Positions 28,788 through 37,819 of a stretch of DNA of 64,000 bases are shown one piece after another. The DNA is from Sphingomonas sp. (GTDB taxonomy: Bacteria > Pseudomonadota > Alphaproteobacteria > Sphingomonadales > Sphingomonadaceae). The translations under genes were made by a program, and so were the position numbers. Below the pieces are notes generated by a model. The model was not told the origin of the DNA, did no database searches, and worked only from the letters and a program-made list of their open reading frames with translations. Where the stretch lies: assembly GCF_026460985.1 (NCBI RefSeq), contig NZ_JAPKNM010000067.1, positions 1 through 64,000 of the forward strand, read 5' to 3'. Numbering within the stretch: the first letter of the stretch is position 1; the number at the start of each line of letters is the position of its first letter.

Positions 28788-31706
28788 TCAGAAGCTCGCG
28801 GCGACGCCGAAGAAGATGCGGCGGTCCTCGCGTGCGGTGAAGGTCAGCCGGTCGGGCTCGCCAAGGTACTGGGAGTCGATCTCCTTGGTGAGGTTGATGC
28901 CCTCGACCGTCAGCCTCAGATTGGGAGTCAGGTTGATCTGTGCCGATGCGTCGAGCTGTCCGCGTCCCGCGACATAGTTGTTGCCGCCGCTGGCCGCGCC
29001 CCCGACGCTGTTCAGATATTCGCTGCGCCAAGTATAGGCCGCGCGCACCGAGAGTGTATCGTCCTCATAATAGCCGATCAGCGTGAAGCTATCGCGCGAC
29101 AGGCCGGGTAGCGGCAGCTGCTCTCCGGTGATGGCGTCGGTGAGCGGGGTCCTGCTGTCGACATAGGTGTAGTTCGCCTGGATGCCCAGATTGTCGAACG
29201 GCGCCGGCAGGAAGCGGAAGGCGTGCTGATAGGCGATCTCGAACCCCCGGATGCTGCCGTCCTCGCCATTTTGCGGCTGCGAGATGTCGAACAACCCGAA
29301 GCGTTCCGAGAAGCCGGGAACGAACTCGCGGTTCACGGTGGTCACCGTGAACGAGTCGACCTTCTTGTAGAAGGCCGCGGCCGTCAGCGAGCTCGCGGGC
29401 GCAAAGTACCATTCGAGCGTGGCATCGGCCTGCTTCGCCTCGAACGGCCGCAGATTGGGGTTGCCGCGCGAGCCGGTCATCGAAACCGTGTTGGGCACGA
29501 AGCTGGCGCTGACCTGGTTGAGGCTCGGCCGCGACACGACCTTCGCGGCGGCGAGGCGCAGCGTCAGATCGTCGCTGAAATCCACCGAGAGATTGGCGCT
29601 CGGCAGCCAATAACCGAAGTCCGACTTGATGACGTTCGTCGCAGTCGGCGACAGATATCCCAGCGTCGCGCGGGCGGTGTCGATATAGCGCACGCCCGCA
29701 TTGCCGCTGTAGCGCAGGGTACCGGCGGTGCCTTCGAAGTTCGCCTTCACATAGGCGCCGAGCGTTTCCTGCGTAACGTCCTTGATCGAGGTCGGCCCGA
29801 CGGTGATCCTGGTGTCATAGGGATCGGGCGCCGCGAGCCCGAGCCCGTCGCGCGCGGTGCTTTTGTCGAGCGTGCCGCCGAGCAGGTCGCGCGGGAAATC
29901 GCCGTCGACGCCGGGAAAGAAGGCGCCATAGTCCTTGCCGTAGCTCAGCCCGGGAAGCTCGTCGACGGTGAGGATGCCGTCGCCGTTGCGGTCGCCCGCG
30001 GCGAGCAGGCTGGCCGCGACGGGCAGGTTCTGCGGATCGGCGGCGAGCAGTTCGACCCGCTCGTAGCGCATGCCCACCTCGACCGACGAGAGCGCGCCCC
30101 ATTCGGTCTTGTATTCCCAGTCGAGCCGCGCGTCGTAGCCCTTGTTGTCGGTCACTGCGTCGTAGTCGAAGATCGACAGCAGCTGGTATCGCGTCGGGTC
30201 GTTCGGGTTGAAATTGGCGTCGATCGACAGGTCCGGCACGGCATGGCCGGCGCGGAAGTCGTAGCTCGCATTGGCGACATTGCCCGCACGCGGCACGACG
30301 ACATAGGTGAAGGACGCGCCCGGTCCTCCGTCGCTGCCCTTGCCGCGGCTGTACGACATGTCGAGGCTCACCCGCGCGCGGTCGTCCTCCCATTTCACCG
30401 ATCCGCCGAAGAGCGTCGATTTGAGGTCGGTCGGCTCGTCGTAGATGAGCGGGCGGACGGTGACCCCCTGGAACGCGCCGGCGACGACGGTGCCCTGCTC
30501 GTTGACGGTCGCGTCCACGTCGTTGTTGTTGAACAGCACCTGATAATTGACGCTGTTCCGCTGGCGCTTCAGCCGATTGTAGGTCGCATCGAGGATGATC
30601 TCGAGCGTGTCGGTCGGACGCCATTGTGCCGTGCCGTTCAGCGTCAGCCGCTGCTCGGCGCGATCGAATATCCGTGCCATGAAGCGGTTGGGACGAAACA
30701 GCCCGGGATCGTCGACACCGTCGCCATCGCCGTCGATCGCGTTCGTCTGCGTCCATCCGCCCGCATCGAAAGAATAGCCGAGCGTCCTGGTGTCGGAATA
30801 AGCGACGCTGGCGAGCATGCCGAACCGGTCGCCGAGCTTCTTCGAGACGAACGCCGATCCACGATAGCCGACATGATCGGCCTGGTCGGCATAAGCGCCC
30901 TGAATGCGCCCGGCGACCACCAGGTCATCGAGCTCGAGCGGGCGCTTGGTGCGCAGGTTGACCGTCGCACCGAGCGCGCCCTCGGGCATGTCAGCAGTGG
31001 GCGACTTGATCACCACGATCGACGCGAGGATCTCGGGGCTGATCGTCTCCAGCGCCGCGTTGCCGCCATTGCCCGGGCCGATGAAGTTGCGGCCGTTGAT
31101 CTCGAGCCGGTTCTGCGAGATGCCGCGGATGGTGAAGTTGGAGCCGTCGCCCTCGCGCCGGCTGATCTGGACTCCGGTGACGCGGCTCAGCGATTCGGCG
31201 ACATTCTGGTCGGGCAGCTTGCCGATATCCTGCGCGGTGATGACGTCGACGATGCTGTCGGCCGCACGTTTGACGTTGATTGATTCCTGCAGCGAGGCGC
31301 GGATTCCGGTAACGACGATATCCTCTTCCGGGGTCTCGGCCGACGGATCGGCCTGGGAAGTATCCGACGATGGTGCGCTCGCGCCTATGGATTGCCCGTT
31401 TCCCGCGCGTACAATCGCGATGGCGCCGGCCTCTCCGCGCCTGCTGCTCAATCCCGTGCCGCGGAGCAGCGCAGCCAGAGCGCGTTCGGGAGAATCCGAA
31501 CCACGAAACCCTGCAGAATTGATGCCGTTGACGTCCTCGGCCCTGTAGATGACCGGTCGGCCGGATTGGCGTCCGAAGGCGTCCAGAGCAGCCTTGAGGC
31601 TGCCTGAAGGTATGTCGAAGCTCCGCTGTTGCGCTTGTGCCGGCGCCGCGATTGCGAACATACAGGCGCTGGCGGCGAACGCCGCAGCGAGGCTGGTGGA
31701 CCGCAT
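28788..31706 (-). CDS. TonB-dependent receptor with STN signalling domain
   Basis: The product is 972 aa. After a signal peptide (to ~AQAQ) comes an STN domain (FDIPSGSLKAALDAFGRQSGRPVIYRAEDVNG, residues ~29-95). The TonB box and plug follow (EEDIVVTGIRASLQESINVKRAADSIVDVITAQDIGKLPDQNVAESLSRVTGVQISR) and then a 22-strand-type barrel ending in a terminal Phe (FFGVAASF). STN domains contact FecR-type anti-sigma factors, and fecR and an ECF sigma gene lie directly upstream, so this is a FecA-like transducing receptor. The plug type is that of carbohydrate receptors in sphingomonads and Caulobacter (inference). ATG 31706 has GGGGGAAGAGG upstream. Confidence 0.93.
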   Translation of the reverse strand: MRSTSLAAAFAASACMFAIAAPAQAQQRSFDIPSGSLKAALDAFGRQSGRPVIYRAEDVNGINSAGFRGSDSPERALAALLRGTGLSSRRGEAGAIAIVRAGNGQSIGASAPSSDTSQADPSAETPEEDIVVTGIRASLQESINVKRAADSIVDVITAQDIGKLPDQNVAESLSRVTGVQISRREGDGSNFTIRGISQNRLEINGRNFIGPGNGGNAALETISPEILASIVVIKSPTADMPEGALGATVNLRTKRPLELDDLVVAGRIQGAYADQADHVGYRGSAFVSKKLGDRFGMLASVAYSDTRTLGYSFDAGGWTQTNAIDGDGDGVDDPGLFRPNRFMARIFDRAEQRLTLNGTAQWRPTDTLEIILDATYNRLKRQRNSVNYQVLFNNNDVDATVNEQGTVVAGAFQGVTVRPLIYDEPTDLKSTLFGGSVKWEDDRARVSLDMSYSRGKGSDGGPGASFTYVVVPRAGNVANASYDFRAGHAVPDLSIDANFNPNDPTRYQLLSIFDYDAVTDNKGYDARLDWEYKTEWGALSSVEVGMRYERVELLAADPQNLPVAASLLAAGDRNGDGILTVDELPGLSYGKDYGAFFPGVDGDFPRDLLGGTLDKSTARDGLGLAAPDPYDTRITVGPTSIKDVTQETLGAYVKANFEGTAGTLRYSGNAGVRYIDTARATLGYLSPTATNVIKSDFGYWLPSANLSVDFSDDLTLRLAAAKVVSRPSLNQVSASFVPNTVSMTGSRGNPNLRPFEAKQADATLEWYFAPASSLTAAAFYKKVDSFTVTTVNREFVPGFSERFGLFDISQPQNGEDGSIRGFEIAYQHAFRFLPAPFDNLGIQANYTYVDSRTPLTDAITGEQLPLPGLSRDSFTLIGYYEDDTLSVRAAYTWRSEYLNSVGGAASGGNNYVAGRGQLDASAQINLTPNLRLTVEGINLTKEIDSQYLGEPDRLTFTAREDRRIFFGVAASF

Positions 31707-31788
31707 CCTCTTCCCCCTATCGTGCGGGTGCTCCATCAGTCACCCGTCTCGGGGAATAGAGACAATCAACCTCCCGCAAGCTGTAATG

Positions 31789-32772
31789 TCATTTTTGAAT
31801 TTTGATCGCGTCCTGCGTTTCCTCGATCTCGAGCGCATAGGCATCGCGCAGCAGCCGCGCGAAAGCGCCCGGCTCCGATGCGGGAAACGCGCCGCCAATA
31901 CGGATATTCGCAGCCTCGGGATCGTCGACGAAGATCTTCGTTCGATTGTAGCGGTTGAACTCCAGAGCGATGTCTCCGAGCCGCTCATGATCGAAGCGCA
32001 GCATCCCGTCCCGCCATGACAGCGCCTGCTCCACGCGTTCGGGCGAAGCAGACGTAACCAGCGTCGCCGCCCCATCGCTCAGCGCGACACCGCCAGCCGT
32101 GACGACCGCCGAGCGCGCCACGCTCGCATGCTCGACATTGTCGACGCGCACGCGCCCTTCGCGCACCCATACCGTGATCTTGTCGCCGAGGCGGCGCACG
32201 GAGAACTTCGTGCCCAGAACCGTGATCTTCCGCGGACCGGCGTGCACCACGAAAGGCAGCCCGTCGCGGCGCGCCACCTCGAAGAACGCTTCCCCCTTGT
32301 CGAGCCACACCGCACGGCGATCCCCGCCGATCGCGGTTCGCACCCTCGTGTCGGTGTTGAGCTCGACGCGGCTGCCGTCGGATAACCCGAGCGACCGATG
32401 CCCACCCACTTCCGTGGCGAAGGCGGCCGTGGCCACGGCGGCCTCCTCTACCCCCGGGCGCCCTTCGTGCAGGCTCACACCGACAACCACCGCAGCGGAG
32501 GCCGCGAGGGCAGTCAGGGCCACCCAGGTACGCGGCCGCAGCCGCCGGGCCAATGCGCGCCGTCGCGGCGTCACGGCGAGGCCGCCGCCAAGGGCTGCAA
32601 GGCGGTCCGCTTCGCGCCAGCTGTGCTCGAGGCGCCAGAAAGCGGCCTTGTTCAGGTCCGACTCCGCGAGCCAGGCATCCAGCGCCGCCTGGTCGCGATC
32701 GGACCAGTCCTTCTGCTCGCGCGCGACGATCCAGTCGGCTGCGCGGTCTCGTGCCGAGCGAGCGTCGGTCAT
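31789..32772 (-). CDS. fecR: FecR family anti-sigma factor
   Basis: The product is 327 aa with one membrane helix (WVALTALAASAAVVVGVSL, residues ~83-101). The cytoplasmic N terminus has the DUF4880/FecR_N motif (AADWIVAREQKDWSDRDQAALDAWLAESDLNKAAFWRLEHSW). The periplasmic FecR domain reads GHRSLGLSDGSRVELNTDTRV ... VWLDKGEAFFEVARRDGLPFVVHAG ... VLGTKFSVRR. The C-terminal STN-like segment (LGDIALEFNRYNRTKIFV) receives the signal from the receptor. Its start overlaps the sigma gene stop by 4 bases, the classic coupled fecI-fecR arrangement. Confidence 0.93.
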   Translation of the reverse strand: MTDARSARDRAADWIVAREQKDWSDRDQAALDAWLAESDLNKAAFWRLEHSWREADRLAALGGGLAVTPRRRALARRLRPRTWVALTALAASAAVVVGVSLHEGRPGVEEAAVATAAFATEVGGHRSLGLSDGSRVELNTDTRVRTAIGGDRRAVWLDKGEAFFEVARRDGLPFVVHAGPRKITVLGTKFSVRRLGDKITVWVREGRVRVDNVEHASVARSAVVTAGGVALSDGAATLVTSASPERVEQALSWRDGMLRFDHERLGDIALEFNRYNRTKIFVDDPEAANIRIGGAFPASEPGAFARLLRDAYALEIEETQDAIKIQK

Positions 32773-33446
32773 CCTTCGCTCCTTTCCGCGCGCCGTGCGC
32801 CGTATCTGCGCCGGACGATCTTGCCGGCGCCGCCGAGCATATGATCGGCAAGCGCCTTCATGCCCATTGCGAGCTGATGATTGACCGCATCCTTGCCGAT
32901 GCCCAACCGCTCCGACGTCTCGGCGACGTCGAGCCCCTCCACCTTGCGCAGCAGTACGATCTCCCGGACCCGGGGCGACAGCTTGTCGATCCCGGCCTGG
33001 ACGCGCCGCAATGCATCGCGCGCGTGCAGGTGCCGCTCCGCTTCGAACATATCGATGTCCGCGACCACGGTCTCGAGGTCGGCGACGAGTTCGAAGGAAA
33101 CGATCCGCGCCCGCTTGGCGCGGTTGATCAGATGATTGCGCGCCACGGCGAACAGATATCCGGGCGTATGGTGTGGAATCGCGTTCCGGGCGCCGCCGAT
33201 AGCGAGTTCGTAGACGTCGTGCATCAGATCGGTTGCGTCGTCGGCCGCTGGCCAGTTCCGCCGGATGAAACGCAGCAGCGATGGCTCCAGAGGAAGCACC
33301 TCCCGGCAGAACCATTCCCGAACTGCCGTATCTTTATCCAAGTGGTCCCATCCGGCTCTCACTGCCCGTTGCAGCTGTTTCCCAAGCCAAGACAATCCGG
33401 GCCAGAATATCTGTAATCGAAAATTGTGCCCTTGTCCGTTGCGCAC
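32769..33446 (-). CDS. fecI: FecI-like ECF sigma factor
   Basis: The product is up to 225 aa. Region 2 is at LEPSLLRFIRRNWPAADDATDLMHDVYELAI and TPGYLFAVARNHLINRAKRARIVSF. Region 4 is at LRRVQAGIDKLSPRVREIVLLRKVEGLDVAETSERLGIGKDAVNHQLAMGMKALADHM. It would direct transcription of the receptor operon when FecR is triggered. The start is uncertain: GTG 33446 gives a long N terminus, while GTG 33362 gives 197 aa, closer to the family norm. Neither has a strong ribosome site. It is first of four cotranscribed genes. Confidence 0.9.
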   Translation of the reverse strand: MRNGQGHNFRLQIFWPGLSWLGKQLQRAVRAGWDHLDKDTAVREWFCREVLPLEPSLLRFIRRNWPAADDATDLMHDVYELAIGGARNAIPHHTPGYLFAVARNHLINRAKRARIVSFELVADLETVVADIDMFEAERHLHARDALRRVQAGIDKLSPRVREIVLLRKVEGLDVAETSERLGIGKDAVNHQLAMGMKALADHMLGGAGKIVRRRYGARRAERSEG

Positions 33447-33542
33447 GCTTCACGAGCCACCCTTTCGCACCCACCGGGACGAGCGGCGGCTTCTGGGCAC
33501 CGCCGCAGGGTCGCCGAACGACCGACTTGGGGCGCATACCTG

Positions 33543-33887
33543 TCACTCTTCGCGGACGGCTGAAATCGGGCCGGCATCGGCTTCGAGACCGAGATCGACC
33601 ACGGCGGCATCCTCCGGCAACCGGGCGCCGACGATCCGGAACCCGCTGGCACCACCTGCAAAGCGATTGTCGACCGTCGCCGCGAGGTCCCCCCAGCCAT
33701 GCTGCCAGCCGGCGCCGAGCCTCGCCGCTACGCTCGAACCGAGCGGGAGCCGCGCATCCGCGCCGAGCGTGAGGAAGGTGCTTTGCTGCTCCGCCTCGCC
33801 GATCGACAGCGCAGCGGCGCCCCCGGTCTCGGCGAACGCGTCCGAATGGACGCGGACATTGAAAATCAATGTCTTGACCTCGATGAC
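33543..33887 (-). pseudogene. autotransporter beta-domain remnant
   Basis: About 115 residues, ending at the stop near 33543, match the last third of autotransporter beta-barrels: RVHSDAFAETGGAAALSIGEAEQQSTFLTLGADARLPLGSSVAARLGAGWQHGWGDLAATVDNRFAGGASGFRIVGARLPEDAAVVDLGLEADAG. No passenger domain, signal peptide or barrel start is present upstream. The frame continues open to 34154, but that part is unlike any barrel and lies opposite another coding-like stretch. The final strand with its terminal aromatic is also missing. It is a broken leftover. Confidence 0.65.
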
Positions 33888-34017
33888 TGCTCCTTCGCGG
33901 AGGTCCGCGTCTGCTTGGAATCGGTTTCGCGCGGGACATTTCGCGCCATTTCGGCGGCTTTGCGGACCGTCCACCGAGCGGGGGGGCGCTTGTGACGAGC
34001 CCCGAACCCTCGATAAT

Positions 34018-34173
34018 GTGGTCTCCGACGACCTAAGCTGGCTCAACGAGATCGTGTTTGCGGTATCGGGACGCGACGTCGAGATGAAGTCGCTGCTCGC
34101 CGAACGGCTGGCGCAGGAGTATCGTGGTTTTCGAGCGGTGCATGGAACGCGCACCGACGAGGCAGATGGCTAA
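34018..34173 (+). pseudogene. unrecognised coding-like fragment
   Basis: The 51 codons from GTG 34018 to TAA have normal high-GC codon use (SDDLSWLNEIVFAVSGRDVE, then MKSLLAERLAQEYRGFRAVHG) and the frame stays open further upstream. I do not recognise the family. There is no ribosome site. It abuts the autotransporter remnant on the other strand and its stop overlaps the end of the next gene. It may be the 3' end of a lost gene. Confidence 0.3.
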
Positions 34174-35162
34174 GGCTTTCCGAACCTCCGCGCCATTCGC
34201 GTTGCCAGCTTGGAGAAATCGACGCCATGGCCCGCGTTGAGGATGGCGGCGTGCTGCAGTTGGTTCGCGTCCGGGACGCCCAGAGTTCTGGAGGCAAAAA
34301 CGATACGGTTCTGCTCGCCTTCGATCGGAACGACGGCGAACGCATCCCCGAATGCGTGTCGCAGGCGACTTTTGGAGATCCCGCGCGCGAGCGGATTATC
34401 ACACAGATTGACGACGAGGAGGCCATCGTCGCCGAGCCGGTCCCTGCAGTCCCGATAGAATTCGAAGCGGTCGAGCCGCTCCGTCTGCCCGTACCGGTCG
34501 AAACCATCGACCAGAATGACATCGGGACGCGATGGATCGTCGCGCGCGAAGTCGGCGCCGTCGGCATGGATCACCCGAAAGCGGCCGTCGTCCTGCGGGA
34601 TCCGGAAGCGGTCGCGCAGCGCAATCACCCGCGGATCTATCTCGACGACCGTGATGTCGGCATCGGGGAGGTAACGGTGGCAAAATTTGGCCAGCGACCC
34701 GCCGCCGAGTCCAATCATCTCGATGCGACGCGGCATGGGGCGCAGCAGCAGAAACCCCATCATGACGCGGGTATAGTCGAGAAGGAGCCTGTTCGGGTCG
34801 CTGAGACGCATCACGCTCTGCATCATTGAAGGGTCGAACAGCAACGCGCACAGGTCGCCGAGCTCAAGCAGCGCCGGACCGTCGATGCCGAACGGGGCAT
34901 CGAGCACCAGCGCAAAGTCGCGCGCGTCGGCTTCGTGTTCGCGCAGGCAGGCCGCGATCGCCGGCCGCCCATGATCCAGCGCGGCCACGACATCGAGCAG
35001 TAGATTCACCTCGGCCCGGTCGCGGCGCGTCCGGTCCGCTTCCGTATCTTCCTGGACGCGTGCAACCCTCGGCCAGGAAACGCCCGGCGATAGGTGGTTC
35101 GAGGTGCAGGATCCGTCAGGGGCCGCGGGCGGGTCGAACGGAAAGGCCATGCAGTCAGGCAT
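34170..35162 (-). CDS. spermidine synthase-like methyltransferase-fold protein
   Basis: The product is about 330 aa from ATG 35162; the start is uncertain because the frame is open to 35267. The core has the spermidine-synthase Rossmann fold: LDYTRVMMGFLLLRPMPRRIEMIGLGGGSLAKFCHRYLPDADITVVEIDPRVIALRDRFRI, then ADGADFARDDPSRPDVILVDGFD and LGDDGLLVVNLCD. It conserves the gate region only loosely, so true aminopropyltransferase activity is doubtful; many bacterial homologues are of unknown function. The N-terminal ~65 residues show no domain. A small ORF with a much better ribosome site overlaps its start. The 3' end overlaps the opposite-strand fragment. Confidence 0.75.
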   Translation of the reverse strand: MPDCMAFPFDPPAAPDGSCTSNHLSPGVSWPRVARVQEDTEADRTRRDRAEVNLLLDVVAALDHGRPAIAACLREHEADARDFALVLDAPFGIDGPALLELGDLCALLFDPSMMQSVMRLSDPNRLLLDYTRVMMGFLLLRPMPRRIEMIGLGGGSLAKFCHRYLPDADITVVEIDPRVIALRDRFRIPQDDGRFRVIHADGADFARDDPSRPDVILVDGFDRYGQTERLDRFEFYRDCRDRLGDDGLLVVNLCDNPLARGISKSRLRHAFGDAFAVVPIEGEQNRIVFASRTLGVPDANQLQHAAILNAGHGVDFSKLATRMARRFGKP

Positions 35163-35232
35163 CCCGGCGCAGCCCTGAGCCCGGACGGGTGACGGTTTCG
35201 CCGTTCCCCGTTCGCGTGCGTTCGATTGCCAT
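35155..35232 (-). CDS. possible 25-codon leader ORF before spermidine synthase-like gene
   Basis: ATG 35232 follows a strong GGGAGGAGCC site and the ORF ends at TGA 35155-35157. Its end overlaps the candidate ATG 35162 of the next gene by 8 bases. The peptide is basic (MAIERTRTGNGETV start). It could couple translation to the downstream gene, or the true gene start could lie here with a frameshift between. Confidence 0.3.
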   Translation of the reverse strand: MAIERTRTGNGETVTRPGSGLRRDA

Positions 35233-35356
35233 GGCTCCTCCCTGGCGTCCGGGATGGCGCGCCTCATTCATGGTTGCAGCAGAAAGATCACTATATCATA
35301 CGCGCATATGCATTGATAAGATTGTAATTTGATGTTTCATACATCATTATAGGTGA

Positions 35357-35683
35357 ATGATCACTTCGCAACAGCTTCGCGCCGCGCGCGCGCTTCTCGG
35401 GCTTGACCAGCGCCAGCTCGCCGAGCTCGCCGGCGTCTCGCTGCCGACCATCCAGCGGATGGAGGCGTCCGATGGCCAGGTGCGCGGCGTGGTCGACACG
35501 CTGGTCAAGGTCATCTCCGCGCTCGAGGAAGCTGGTATCGAGCTGCTCGGCGAGAACGCCCCCAGTACCGGCCTGGGACGTGGAGTGCGGCTGCGCGAGA
35601 CAGCGGCCGGGCGCGCCCCGCGGGGCAAGCTGACCCTGCTCTTCGACCGCAAGCCCGAAGGGGCGGGCGACGATGCTACATGA
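35357..35683 (+). CDS. XRE family helix-turn-helix regulator
   Basis: The product is 108 aa. The N-terminal HTH_3-type domain reads ITSQQLRAARALLGLDQRQLAELAGVSLPTIQRMEASDGQVRGVVDTLVKVISALEEAGIELL (residues ~2-65), and the ~43-residue tail has no recognised domain. The start has little ribosome-site support. The coding region overlaps the following SulP transporter gene by 11 bases, so the two are cotranscribed and the regulator probably controls its own operon. The AT-rich 70 bp upstream (ATATCATACGCGCATATGC) is a likely promoter and operator. Confidence 0.88.
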   Translation: MITSQQLRAARALLGLDQRQLAELAGVSLPTIQRMEASDGQVRGVVDTLVKVISALEEAGIELLGENAPSTGLGRGVRLRETAAGRAPRGKLTLLFDRKPEGAGDDAT

Positions 35684-37364
35684 CGCGCGGATGACGGCGT
35701 TCACGCCCAAGCTGATCACCACGGTCCGCGAGGGCTATGGCTTCGATCGCTTCCGCAAGGACGCGATTGCCGGGCTGACGGTCGCGGTGGTCGCGCTTCC
35801 GCTCGCCATGGCGCTCGGCATCGCCAGCGGAGCATCGCCCGACAGGGGGTTGATCACCGCGGTGATCGCCGGCTTCTTGATCTCCGCGCTCGGCGGGTCG
35901 CGCGTGCAGGTGGGTGGCCCCACCGGTGCGTTCGTCGTGGTCGTGTTCAACGTCATCGCCGCGCATGGCTATGACGGCCTGCTCTTGGCGACGTTGATGG
36001 CGGGCGCGATCCTCGTTGTCGCCGGCTATGCCCGGTTCGGGCAATTCGTGAAATTCATTCCGCACCCGGTCGTGACCGGCTTCACCGCCGGGATCGCGGT
36101 CATCATCGCGTCGAGCCAGGTCAAGGACTTCCTCGGGCTGGCGATCGAGAAGGTTCCCGCCGACTTCGTGCCCAAATGGCAGGCCTATCTGGGCGCGTCC
36201 GGTACGATCGAACCCTGGACGCTCGGAGTCGGACTGGGCTCGCTGGCGCTGATCGTCGGGTTACGCCGCGCGGCGCCGCGGCTGCCCGGCTATCTCATTG
36301 CGGTCGTGCTCGCCTCGCTCTGCGTCGCGCTGCTGCACTTGCCGGTCGACACCATCGGATCGCGATTTCCGCCGCTGCCGCACGGCCTCCCCGCGCCGGG
36401 ACTGCCGGCCTTCTCGCTCGCCAAGGTACAGGCCGTGCTGCCCTCGGCCTTCACCATCGCGTTCCTCGCCGGCATCGAAGCGCTACTATCGGCGGTCGTC
36501 GCCGACGGCATGATCGGGTCGAAACACCGTTCGAACCAGGAACTGGTCGGTCAGGGTGTCGCGAACATCGCCTCGGCGCTGTTCGGCGGCCTTCCCGCGA
36601 CCGGGGCGATCGCGCGGACTGCGACCAACGTCAAGTCGGGCGCGCTGACGCCCGTCGCGGGAATGCTGCACGCCGCGTTCCTGCTGTTGTTCATGCTCGC
36701 CGCCGGCGGCCTGATGGCCTATGTCCCCATGGCAGCGCTCGCCGCGATCCTGTTCATGGTGGCATGGGGGATGAGCGAGCACCGGCGCTTCTTCGCGCTG
36801 CTGCGCATGCCCAATGGCGATCGCTCGGTCCTGCTGCTGACCTTCGGTCTGACCGTGCTGGTCGACCTCACCGTCGCGATCGGTGTCGGCGTGACCGTCG
36901 CCTCGCTCCTGTTCATGGCGCGGATGAGCGAGACGGTTCGGGTCGATGCCCAGGGCCGCCTTCTGACGGACGGCGACGAGGAAGCCGAAGAGATCGGCCA
37001 GCGCGACGCATTGCCGCCGGGCGTGGAAGTGTTCCGCATCGACGGGCCGTTCTTCTTCGGTGTCGCGGGCGAGTTGCTCGATGCGCTGCGGCGGATCGGC
37101 CAGAGCCCACGGGTGATCATCCTGCGGATGCGGCGCGTTCCGTTCCTCGACGCGAGCGGCGTCACCGCCGTGGTCGAGTTCGTGCATCAGGCAAGCGCGG
37201 CGGGCGCCCAGGTCATCGTGTCAGGCGCGGCCAGCCAGCCGCGTACCATGCTCGCCCGCACGGGGCTCGGGTCAGCTGACAGCCACCTCGTCCACTATGC
37301 CGTCGACTATGCCGAAGCACTCGGGATTGCGGACGCGATCGTCGAGACGCCGGACCAGATCTAG
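35673..37364 (+). CDS. SulP family anion transporter with STAS domain
   Basis: The product is 563 aa. It has about ten or more membrane helices, starting with KDAIAGLTVAVVALPLAMALGIASGASPDRGLITAVIAGFLISALGGSRVQVGGPTGAFVVVV, the SulP signature region. The cytoplasmic C terminus is a STAS domain (VEVFRIDGPFFFGVAGELLDALRR ... VIILRMRRVPFLDASGVTAVVEFV). The family moves sulfate, bicarbonate or dicarboxylates; the ion here is unknown. ATG 35673 (with GGGGCGGGCG upstream) and ATG 35691 are both possible. A Rho-independent terminator lies about 190 bp downstream. Confidence 0.92.
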   Translation: MLHDARMTAFTPKLITTVREGYGFDRFRKDAIAGLTVAVVALPLAMALGIASGASPDRGLITAVIAGFLISALGGSRVQVGGPTGAFVVVVFNVIAAHGYDGLLLATLMAGAILVVAGYARFGQFVKFIPHPVVTGFTAGIAVIIASSQVKDFLGLAIEKVPADFVPKWQAYLGASGTIEPWTLGVGLGSLALIVGLRRAAPRLPGYLIAVVLASLCVALLHLPVDTIGSRFPPLPHGLPAPGLPAFSLAKVQAVLPSAFTIAFLAGIEALLSAVVADGMIGSKHRSNQELVGQGVANIASALFGGLPATGAIARTATNVKSGALTPVAGMLHAAFLLLFMLAAGGLMAYVPMAALAAILFMVAWGMSEHRRFFALLRMPNGDRSVLLLTFGLTVLVDLTVAIGVGVTVASLLFMARMSETVRVDAQGRLLTDGDEEAEEIGQRDALPPGVEVFRIDGPFFFGVAGELLDALRRIGQSPRVIILRMRRVPFLDASGVTAVVEFVHQASAAGAQVIVSGAASQPRTMLARTGLGSADSHLVHYAVDYAEALGIADAIVETPDQI

Positions 37365-37556
37365 CGCGCGCCAGGGTGACCTGCAGCCGCCGAAGCGGGA
37401 CGGTGGCGATCATCGGCCCACAATTGTGGCGAACCTGCCTGGCACCGGGGTCGACCGTCATTCCTCCGTCTCGACGGTGAGCTGCATGACGCTTCGGGCG
37501 CCTACTTCCGCGACTCGGCGGAAGCCCACGAAGAAACGGGTGGGCGCAGTGAAGCT

Positions 37557-37578
37557 GGCGCCTGGGCGCCCCTTTTTT
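37557..37578 (+). terminator. Rho-independent terminator downstream of sulP
   Basis: A GGCGC/GCGCC stem with a CTGG loop runs directly into CCTTTTTT. The five-base stem is short but entirely G/C. Confidence 0.65.
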
Positions 37579-37819
37579 GCGTGAGGGTTCAGCACGGACA
37601 GCGTCAGCCTCGACTGGGACGGAGATTCGTCGAGATCCGTTCGATTCTATCACCTCGCATCCGCAGGCTCGCCAGATCCGCGCCGATACTCGCCCGAGCG
37701 AAAGGCAGGAGCTTCAGCGCTCCTTGCGAGATCTGCGGTCTGTCGTGGCGATCAGCAAAGCAGCAATAACGTCGAAACATTCGCCTAACTCTGGCTTAGG
37801 AGAATTAGGCGCCCAGCTA

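Noticed and set aside
33993..34037. GTG-started peptide just upstream of the orphan fragment
   Set aside because: It stops after 14 codons and has no ribosome site.
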